Virus record (IMG/VR): IMGVR_UViG_3300028384_001070
Location: 1-22,459 of that record
DNA length: 22,459 bases
Source of the DNA: a virus
Strand: one strand, 5' to 3'
Shown here: positions 1 to 5,860 of the stretch, in pieces
How the letters are laid out: the number at the start of each line of letters is the position of its first letter
Numbering within the stretch: position 1 is the first letter of the stretch
Notes under the pieces: model-generated
What the model saw: only the letters and a program-made list of their open reading frames with translations
What the model was told of the DNA's origin: nothing
The model's database searches: none
Program-made: the position numbers and the translations under genes

Positions 1-551
1 AAGAACTCTCGCCAGTCTAGTCCATACTGGATTGAATCAATTCTGTGTACTCCGATCAAATATAGAACATAACTTGCTACACTTGATCCACGTCCTACAC
101 CCCATACAATATCGTTGTTACGCATAAATTCTACAAGGTAAATCATATACTGTAATAGTGGAATCATATCACGAGATTCGTATTCACCTAATTCTTCTAA
201 GCAACGATACCAGTTTTTGCTAACTTGTGCTCTTGAACGATCTTTAAAACCGCCTTTGATACGTAGTTGTTCTAGCAAATAATCTTTAACGTCAATCTTT
301 TTATATTCATCAGGCATAAACCATTCACCTTGACATACACCGTCAAAAGTCTTTTGATCTACATCTAGTGGAATATACTTTTGTAGCTTGTCAAAGCCTT
401 GTTCTTCCATAGCGACATTGAAACGATCTACATCGTCTGACTCGTCGCATAATACTACATGGACTTTATCCGCATGACCTGAATAAATCATATCGATAAG
501 ATCGCGGTTAGAGAATCGTGGAATACCTAAGTCGTCTGTTTTCATAAGCAT
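1..551 (-). CDS. PolIII-alpha-like (C-family) DNA polymerase, 3' part outside window
   Basis: The reading frame is open from the ATG at 551 to the window edge (183 codons). Near residues 150-180 it carries the C-family polymerase palm signature, with GRGSSVAS at about 153-160 followed by a Leu/Ile-rich helix and then IDSIQYGLDWREF. This matches the GRGS-(x)n-DPL-(x)n-FERFL stretch of bacterial DNA polymerase III alpha. The two catalytic Asp that normally follow lie outside the window. Only about 150 residues precede the motif, against roughly 360 in E. coli DnaE, so there is no room for a PHP domain; the first 60 or so residues are of unknown role. An in-frame second ATG lies at 545. No Shine-Dalgarno is visible, and a good sigma70-type promoter ends 6 nt before the ATG. 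The family assignment is fairly firm. Whether it is an active polymerase or a decoy or accessory protein is not known. Confidence 0.75.
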   Translation of the reverse strand, partial: MLMKTDDLGIPRFSNRDLIDMIYSGHADKVHVVLCDESDDVDRFNVAMEEQGFDKLQKYIPLDVDQKTFDGVCQGEWFMPDEYKKIDVKDYLLEQLRIKGGFKDRSRAQVSKNWYRCLEELGEYESRDMIPLLQYMIYLVEFMRNNDIVWGVGRGSSVASYVLYLIGVHRIDSIQYGLDWREF

Positions 552-557
552 AAGTGT

Positions 558-586
558 ATTTTAACTGATATTAATCAAGTTGTCAA
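558..586 (-). promoter_or_regulatory. Early-type sigma70 promoter of the polymerase gene
   Basis: On the minus strand TTGACA (586-581) and TAAAAT (563-558) are separated by exactly 17 nt. The -10 ends 6 nt before the ATG at 551, so the expected +1 falls at or beside the start codon, which implies a leaderless or nearly leaderless mRNA. The promoter lies in the 3' end of the preceding 78-aa gene, and its -10 overlaps that gene's stop codon. The upstream part (ATCTTGACAAC, then GATTAATA in the spacer) is shared with the promoter at 19668-19696. Confidence 0.65.
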
Positions 587-797
587 GATCATTTTCGCCA
601 TTATTTGCATTTAATCGCTGCATAGCTCTAGCGTTTCTTGATCTCATTTCGTCTTTGTACATTTCAAGCACAGCGGTGATCTGTGCTTGAACGTGTGGGT
701 TTTGTGTTTGAAAGTATTTTCGAGAGAGGCTGCTAATAGATTCTTCAACTTCAGAATCTGATAAATCGTTAAAAGAATCTACTAGCGGATTAAACAT
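561..797 (-). CDS. Small conserved helical phage protein (78 aa)
   Basis: The frame extends upstream, but the start is taken at the ATG at 797-795. It overlaps the stop of the upstream 186-aa gene as TAATG, and the extra upstream residues (Arg/Cys-rich) are just that gene read in another frame. The protein begins MFNPLVDSF and continues as an acidic, then basic, helix-forming sequence with an LSRKYF segment and a C-terminal run of Asn, Asp and Glu ending DNLINIS. It has no Cys and no membrane segment. It resembles a small protein of unknown function that I recall from T4-like cyanophages. Translational coupling to the virion gene upstream suggests late co-expression. Function unknown. Confidence 0.75.
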   Translation of the reverse strand: MFNPLVDSFNDLSDSEVEESISSLSRKYFQTQNPHVQAQITAVLEMYKDEMRSRNARAMQRLNANNGENDLDNLINIS

Positions 798-1357
798 TAG
801 GTTGTAAACTGTCCTACATAATCTGCATAAACAACAGTGCCACCGTCGTCTGTCCAAAAGTCAACTACTACCGGATCTACAGCTGATGTTACAGTAAACG
901 GACTTGGGAAGTTAGGACCGTATTTCAATGTACCGCCTGACTCAGTAGTCCAAGTAATTGTACGTTCGGTACCATCGCCGCGTACTAGTAATCTAATTCG
1001 ACCTAATTTATTTTCATCTGGCCATAATGCAAAACGTAGTGTTACGTTTGCTACTACTTGTACACTTTGATAATGACCGTTTGTAAAGTTAATGTCCTGC
1101 TGCGAGTTAACACCTGCAATAACATTTACTTCTTCAGTAACTTGTTCTAAACTTGCATCTCTAATAACATTACCACTAAAGTCGTTATCAGCATTTACTT
1201 TTGCGGTTGTATCTTGTAATGCAACAATTTCTGCCTTAGCTGCTACAAAGTTGTCTTTGATAGTGCTAAAGTTATCACGAAATCCTTGCGAATCGTTGTC
1301 TTGACCTGCTACAGGATATTCTGCATCAATGTCTGTTGTGTTAATATTACTTGCCAT
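797..1357 (-). CDS. Virion structural protein with short N-terminal DNF module (186 aa)
   Basis: The protein starts MASNINTTDIDAEYP. It carries an N-terminal segment (about residues 10-45) with the pattern GFRDNF-(x)5-NF-(x)n-AEI, related to the N-terminal modules of the 238- and 2908-aa proteins in this block. The rest (about 60-186) is beta-rich, with alternating Thr, Val and Gly and a WTTESGGTLKYGP turn, typical of tail or fibre tip domains. The start has a good Shine-Dalgarno (GGAG at 1371-1368) and a late-type box 19 nt upstream. The stop overlaps the next gene's ATG. Assignment to the virion rests on context and composition, not on an identified fold. It could be a baseplate, neck or short-fibre component. 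Confidence 0.7.
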   Translation of the reverse strand: MASNINTTDIDAEYPVAGQDNDSQGFRDNFSTIKDNFVAAKAEIVALQDTTAKVNADNDFSGNVIRDASLEQVTEEVNVIAGVNSQQDINFTNGHYQSVQVVANVTLRFALWPDENKLGRIRLLVRGDGTERTITWTTESGGTLKYGPNFPSPFTVTSAVDPVVVDFWTDDGGTVVYADYVGQFTT

Positions 1358-1364
1358 TTCTCTC

Positions 1365-1384
1365 TATCTCCAAAGATATTTATT
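1365..1384 (-). promoter_or_regulatory. Late-type promoter box plus small hairpin before the 186-aa gene
   Basis: AATAAATA (1384-1377) differs at one position from the T4 late box TATAAATA and lies exactly 19 nt before the ATG. It is followed by an inverted repeat TATCT-TTGG-AGATA (1378-1365) that contains the Shine-Dalgarno GGAG in its loop and 3' arm. With T4-like spacing the +1 would fall near 1371, past the 5' arm. The stem is only 5 bp and could be chance in AT-rich DNA. Confidence 0.5.
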
Positions 1385-3890
1385 ATATATTAAAATCGTA
1401 GTTTGCAAATACGAAGTATTTAGGGTCACCAATCCCTTCAGTGCTGTCTATCAAAAATCTATCAATGTCTAACTCAAATTGTCTGTAGTCAAATTTACTA
1501 AATTCAATTGCTGCTTTGATAGTTTCTGATGTTCCAGGTTTGCAGTAGCACAAAGGAATAGACAGTGTATACCCTAACTCCTGAATACTATCTTCTTGTG
1601 CTGTACGCATCCATAACGGTAAAAAGTTTCGTTCTGTTCTTCCTAGCTTACTAAATTCTGTACGCACATTACTTATATTTGAAACGTACTTTGTAATTTT
1701 ATTTGGGTCACTTACTAGTACAGCACTGCTATCTACAAGAACAGTATTTGCTGTTGGCGAAGGTCTTTGTGCTAAATTATTTGCTGGAGTATTTGTAAGA
1801 TCCACTAGCAGACTGTCGTTGCGTGTTCCAACATAAAAGTCTGTACCGTAATCATATTCTACATCTGCGCCTGAGCGTAACTCAATTGACAAACTACGTC
1901 TGTTAGGAACAACTCGCAAAATTCCATTTCTTGCAATTACTTCAAGATATGTTTGTGTGGTTGTATCGTAATCGGCGTTTCTAGATGTTGCTCTTACACT
2001 GTCAACAGTAAACTTACTGTTATTTTTGACAGTTATTTTATTAGCAACTTTGCCGTCTCGTTCATAAGGGTCAACTACTTCTAAGTATACTACTTCGTAA
2101 ATAATATCATTTGTTCCGGGTGTTTTTGCAACTGCTGTTTTTAAATTACTAATTCTATAATTCTTACGCTTTGTAGTTAGTGCCGATGCAGCTACGTATT
2201 GTTCTGCTAATTTTGTTTCAATGCCGGAATAAACTAGTAGTTTAATATCTCTAGTTAAACCAAATTCTGAGTCGTTTGGTCTGTAAATGTCTTCAGGCGG
2301 AAAAATAGCAGGATCAGTTACAAACTCATTAAATGTAGTTCTTTGTTCTTGTTTAAGCAAAGGTTTAAAATAGACGTTTGAATATAGTTTGTCATCAGGG
2401 TCAGAAACCTTAATAGTAAAAGTTCTCTTAGTTGCACTATAACCAAAGTGGTCTTGTGCTTTAACCGTAAATTCGTATTCTCTGTCAATTGACGTTGTAT
2501 TTCCGTCTAGTATAAGGTTAGCACTATCAAAAACAGTTAGACCTAAATTATCAACAGAACCAAAGCTGTTGATCTTACCAACTATTTCGCCGTCATAAGC
2601 TAGTGTTAAGCCTGGAGGAAGTCTACCACTATCTAAAGAATATAATACAAACGCTTCAGGAACATCACTTTTTGCAACTACACTCAATGTAGATATATAG
2701 TTTGAATTGATATCTCCTAGATCAGTGTTAGTAACCCAATTAATATTACTGTTAACTTCACCTAGTAGCGTAACTTTAAATGTTTTCTTAGTTTCTGCTT
2801 GTTCGTCACTACCACCTGTTTGTCTAACAGCATTAACTGTAAATTTGTATTCTCTAGTAACACTTGGTTGATAAGGAACCTTACCTGAAACTTCCCCCGA
2901 CTGCGCATCTAGTGACATTCCTGGAGGAAGCTCACTGTCTGATCCGTCATCATTTGTATCTAATAATTCGTATGTAGTAACACCGAGTAAACTATTAGGG
3001 TCAATAACATCTAAGAATAATGTTACATAATTGTTGGCTCTTCTAAATCCTAAGTCTGCTGGCGTTAGCCATATAGGTGTTCTAATTGGTGTAGCATCTG
3101 CACTAAACACACCGGTACCGATTTGCATAATAGTGTTGTCTGCACGTAAGAAGTCGTCGCCAACAACAAAAATTCTAAATGTTCTATCAGCAGTAGTATC
3201 ACCGTCTGTAACACTAACTGTAAACTGATAGTATCTGTTTAATTTTTTAGGAACTTGAGTTGGCGTAGCGTAGTCAAAAATAGTAACATCGTAGTAAAAA
3301 CTATCATAACCTTGTGCGCTTTGAATACTAAAATCGTATGGGTATCTGTCAAAGTTGTTTTCGTCGTATACTCCGCTCTTAGCTTGTTTTTCTAGTGCAA
3401 GTACAGGATCAACAACACCGATTAGCTTGCCGTCTCGTGTTAGTGTTATTCCGGGTGGCAGTTCGCCGCCGTCTTGGCCTATAAAATAAACTAATCTTTG
3501 TCCTGAGCTTGTGTCTCTGTCAATAACTTGTAGTTGATATTCTACAGGTGTACTATCAAGTATAAACAGACTTTCATTTCTACCAATAGGTAACAAGTCT
3601 TCTTCAGTTATCCAAACTGGTTCATCTGCACCTTGTACTTCTATAGAATAAGTTCTATCTTGTGTTTGGCCGTTTAATTTTCCACGTAGTACAAATCTAT
3701 AAGTGGTATTTCTAGGAACTTCAAACGGTGTGCCTTCTAGTGTAGTTCCATTGAGGCGCATACCTTTTGGTAATTCGCCGCTATGAAGTGTAACTGCTGC
3801 ACCGTCGGCAACAGGTAATTGTACTGTTGTTGTAATTCTTTCTTGTAAGACTGCAAGTTTGCTGCCCGAGTTTCTTGTCCAAATCGCCAT
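1383..3890 (-). CDS. Virion protein with tandem Ig-like (He_PIG-type) repeats (835 aa)
   Basis: This large beta-rich protein contains at least four copies of the putative-Ig signature (G/S)-x-LP-x-G-hydrophobic-x-L-...-G-x-hydrophobic-G. The copies are near residues 36-55 (GELPKGMRLNGTTLEG), about 139-155 (GELPPGITL), about 319-337 (SELPPGMSL) and about 420-437 (GRLPPGLTL). Each is followed by a strand ending like RTF-x-I-x-V or KTF-x-V-x-L and then a W-(I/L/V)-T-x-x-DL linker, so the modules are tandem. The last 200 or so residues differ (no LPPG repeats; a Cys pair CYC near 760) and may form the attachment or tip part. Ig-like repeats in tail, baseplate and decoration proteins are thought to mediate weak contacts with cell-surface polysaccharide. 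The start ATG at 3890 follows a Shine-Dalgarno in a perfect hairpin. Its exact place in the tail is not determined. Confidence 0.75.
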   Translation of the reverse strand: MAIWTRNSGSKLAVLQERITTTVQLPVADGAAVTLHSGELPKGMRLNGTTLEGTPFEVPRNTTYRFVLRGKLNGQTQDRTYSIEVQGADEPVWITEEDLLPIGRNESLFILDSTPVEYQLQVIDRDTSSGQRLVYFIGQDGGELPPGITLTRDGKLIGVVDPVLALEKQAKSGVYDENNFDRYPYDFSIQSAQGYDSFYYDVTIFDYATPTQVPKKLNRYYQFTVSVTDGDTTADRTFRIFVVGDDFLRADNTIMQIGTGVFSADATPIRTPIWLTPADLGFRRANNYVTLFLDVIDPNSLLGVTTYELLDTNDDGSDSELPPGMSLDAQSGEVSGKVPYQPSVTREYKFTVNAVRQTGGSDEQAETKKTFKVTLLGEVNSNINWVTNTDLGDINSNYISTLSVVAKSDVPEAFVLYSLDSGRLPPGLTLAYDGEIVGKINSFGSVDNLGLTVFDSANLILDGNTTSIDREYEFTVKAQDHFGYSATKRTFTIKVSDPDDKLYSNVYFKPLLKQEQRTTFNEFVTDPAIFPPEDIYRPNDSEFGLTRDIKLLVYSGIETKLAEQYVAASALTTKRKNYRISNLKTAVAKTPGTNDIIYEVVYLEVVDPYERDGKVANKITVKNNSKFTVDSVRATSRNADYDTTTQTYLEVIARNGILRVVPNRRSLSIELRSGADVEYDYGTDFYVGTRNDSLLVDLTNTPANNLAQRPSPTANTVLVDSSAVLVSDPNKITKYVSNISNVRTEFSKLGRTERNFLPLWMRTAQEDSIQELGYTLSIPLCYCKPGTSETIKAAIEFSKFDYRQFELDIDRFLIDSTEGIGDPKYFVFANYDFNI

Positions 3891-3917
3891 CTATACGCTC
3901 TCCGTATAGTATTTATC
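3891..3917 (-). promoter_or_regulatory. Late-type promoter box followed by a perfect 7-bp hairpin holding the Shine-Dalgarno
   Basis: GATAAATA (3917-3910) is followed directly by CTATACG-GAGAG-CGTATAG (3909-3891). This is a perfect 7-bp inverted repeat with a 5-nt loop, and it ends at the base before the ATG. The Shine-Dalgarno GGAG spans the stem-loop junction. If transcription starts about 6 nt after the box, as at T4 late promoters, most of the 5' arm is not transcribed and the ribosome site is free. Transcripts reading in from upstream would carry the whole hairpin. Confidence 0.6.
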
Positions 3918-3921
3918 GTGG

Positions 3922-4638
3922 TTAAGCACTAATAGGGCCAAGGTTAATATTCACATCTGCAACTGTATCGCCAATAAGTCCGCCTAGATCTACTGTATAT
4001 TCGTTAAGTACAAGATCAATAAGAGAATTATATGTTCTGTTAATAGTAGGTCCAAAATCCCAGTCTTGATCAAAATACTGATTGATGTCTCTAATGTCAA
4101 CACCGTGAACTAAACCTGTAAGATTTCCTAAAAATGATCCAGCAGCAATTGTATCAGCGTTTACAATGTTGTTTTGATCAGCATTTAGTGGCCCGCCTAG
4201 TCTAGGATTAGTATCTTGTTGCACAAGATTAGTAGCATCAAGGTCAACGAAAACTGTTCCGTTTGTTGCAGTTGTTGTAATATTTTGTCTACCTTCTAAA
4301 CCTAAATAATTACTATCGTCAACTCTAAGACTTCCGTTGTCAGTTAACACCAAGAAACTTCCCATGCCGCCGGTTGAATTAATTGTTAGAGTTTCGTTGT
4401 TGGCTGTAATTGTTGTGTTTTGACCCGGAACAATCTTCTTAAATTGAAGAGTATTGTTTACAGTATCGGCATATACGCCTTCTCCTGTAGTGCCTATATT
4501 AGAAGCAGTTAATGGAATCTGCTGTATTCTACTGTTTAAGTCTGTAAAGTTATCGTTTACTTTAATAAACGCTTCACGGAGATCATCGCCTGTTCCGTCG
4601 TTTGCAATGTTACCTACATTAATTGTTTGTATAGCCAT
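3922..4638 (-). CDS. Virion structural protein with NDGTGD N-terminal module (238 aa)
   Basis: The N-terminus (residues 1-35) has INVGNIANDGTGDDLREAF followed by KVNDNF, nearly the same module as at the start of the 2908-aa protein (NDGTGDSIRESF, KVNENF). The remainder is Asn-, Thr- and Gly-rich with many beta-strand repeats, and includes a DTNPRLGGPLNADQNNI stretch resembling DTSPSLGAPLNAASNAI in the 2908-aa protein. Shared modules in different-length proteins suggest they dock to the same partner or share an ancestor. The start at 4638 has GGAG 9 nt upstream and a late-type box 19 nt upstream. It is probably a tail-fibre or baseplate-associated component. Confidence 0.7.
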   Translation of the reverse strand: MAIQTINVGNIANDGTGDDLREAFIKVNDNFTDLNSRIQQIPLTASNIGTTGEGVYADTVNNTLQFKKIVPGQNTTITANNETLTINSTGGMGSFLVLTDNGSLRVDDSNYLGLEGRQNITTTATNGTVFVDLDATNLVQQDTNPRLGGPLNADQNNIVNADTIAAGSFLGNLTGLVHGVDIRDINQYFDQDWDFGPTINRTYNSLIDLVLNEYTVDLGGLIGDTVADVNINLGPISA

Positions 4639-4639
4639 T

Positions 4640-4665
4640 TATTATCTCCGTTTAATATATTTATC
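4640..4665 (-). promoter_or_regulatory. Late-type promoter box and inverted repeat before the 238-aa gene
   Basis: GATAAATA (4665-4658) lies exactly 19 nt before the ATG, at the very start of the intergenic gap after the 397-aa gene. It is followed by TATTA (4657-4653), an 8-nt loop AACGGAGA carrying the Shine-Dalgarno, and TAATA (4644-4640). The stem is weak (5 A-T pairs). The layout matches the sites before the 186- and 835-aa genes. Confidence 0.5.
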
Positions 4666-4666
4666 G

Positions 4667-5860
4667 CTATAGTGCTGCTATTCTTGCTTTAAAGGCATCG
4701 AAATCAACGCTTTGAGCTACTTCGCCTTTAAGGGTGTCGATCCTAATATATCCCGGTATTGTGCCATTTACAGCATCTACTAATAATACACTATCATCAG
4801 AATAAACACTTCCGTTTAAATCGCCGTCTATAAAATTAGATCTTAGATTATTTGCTAATATTAAATCGGCAGTTAAAGTATCTGTAGAAGCAGTAAATAC
4901 ATTTTCAGTATTTTGGTCATATACAGTCCTAGTACCAGTCGATAATCTAATTACCTGATTAGAATTTAAAGTTAAGTTACCAGTTACATTGCCAGTTACA
5001 TTACCAGTTACATCGCCAGTTACGTTTGCGTCTACAGGGCCTACAATTGTACCTGCAACACCGTCTATTAGCATAGTACTATCGTCACTAAACACTGACC
5101 CTGTTAAGTCGCCTGTAACATTACCGTTTAGAGATCCAAATAGTGTTCTACTGTCAACATCTAATACAACCGAGTTACCGTCATTAGAATTAACATTACC
5201 GTTTAGAGAGCCAGTAATAGTATTTAATGTAATACTATTGCCACCGCTAATAGTTAATACTTCGCCGTCGTATGATAATGTTTGACTATCTGTTTCGCTA
5301 GTAATAAATCCTACATCGTTAATTAAATCGCTTAATTGAGTCGGTGCATTTTGTACTTCTGCATATGTTACGTTTGCAGTACGCCATGCGCCTGCATAAA
5401 ACTTTAAAAATTTATTTTCTGCACTGCCTGTTATGATTACGTTTTGTAATTCGTTTAGTGTTTTATCACTAAGGTCAACGCTAGAACTTAAACTTTGTGC
5501 TTCCCATTGTGTATTAACAGTACTCCAACGTAATATATCACCGTTATCTGGATTTGTATCTAATACATCTGTTAAATTAAAAATGCTAGTTACAATGTTA
5601 GGCTTGTTAGTTAAACTACTGTAATTACCATCAAAAAGTACTGGAGTATTGTTTAAGTCATCATAGTTGCCTGTTGTTGCAATAGTAGCTAAATTTGTAC
5701 CGTTAACATTAACTTGTTGTGCAGTTAGTGTTCCAGTAGTTGTAATACTAGATGCATTTACAATCGCTGAACTAGTTAAATCTAAGTTATCACCTCCTGG
5801 TAACTCTTTGATTTTATTTCCGTCAGTTGTATCAACTATTAGTGGTATTCTATCTGCCAT
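4667..5860 (-). CDS. Tail-fibre-like virion protein with GNVTG repeats (397 aa)
   Basis: The sequence is low-complexity and beta-rich. It contains fibre-type motifs YDDLNNTPVLFDGNYSSLTN (residues 66-85) and QLSDLINDVGFITS (175-188). Three copies of a 25-residue module of the form G-(S/D)-L-(N/T)-G-x-V...DD...G-(T/L)-(I/F)-x-G sit at about 217-242, 250-274 and 346-370. A tetrapeptide array (N/D)VTG lies at about 279-294. Such arrays are typical of trimeric beta-prism or beta-helical shafts. The start ATG at 5860 overlaps the stop of the 2908-aa gene (TAATG) with AGGAAG about 8 nt before it, so it is translationally coupled and probably co-transcribed with the giant protein. The C-terminus (DAFKARIAAL) is short and charged. 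Role inferred from composition. Confidence 0.7.
   Translation of the reverse strand: MADRIPLIVDTTDGNKIKELPGGDNLDLTSSAIVNASSITTTGTLTAQQVNVNGTNLATIATTGNYDDLNNTPVLFDGNYSSLTNKPNIVTSIFNLTDVLDTNPDNGDILRWSTVNTQWEAQSLSSSVDLSDKTLNELQNVIITGSAENKFLKFYAGAWRTANVTYAEVQNAPTQLSDLINDVGFITSETDSQTLSYDGEVLTISGGNSITLNTITGSLNGNVNSNDGNSVVLDVDSRTLFGSLNGNVTGDLTGSVFSDDSTMLIDGVAGTIVGPVDANVTGDVTGNVTGNVTGNLTLNSNQVIRLSTGTRTVYDQNTENVFTASTDTLTADLILANNLRSNFIDGDLNGSVYSDDSVLLVDAVNGTIPGYIRIDTLKGEVAQSVDFDAFKARIAAL
4980..5027 (-). repeat. Four 12-nt tandem repeats coding for the VTG(N/D) array
   Basis: Read on the plus strand, four adjacent 12-nt units start with ccagttac at 4980, 4992, 5004 and 5016 and differ only in the last four bases. 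They encode the (N/D)VTG array of the 397-aa protein. A further, weaker copy lies at each side. Such arrays can change copy number by slippage without breaking the frame. Confidence 0.8.

Noticed and set aside
798-857. Longer N-terminus for the 78-aa gene (Cys/Arg-rich)
   Set aside because: These residues come from reading the 3' end of the 186-aa gene out of frame; the TAATG overlap marks the true start.
4980-5027. CRISPR-like short repeats
   Set aside because: Units are 12 nt, directly adjacent without spacers and in frame with a fibre gene.
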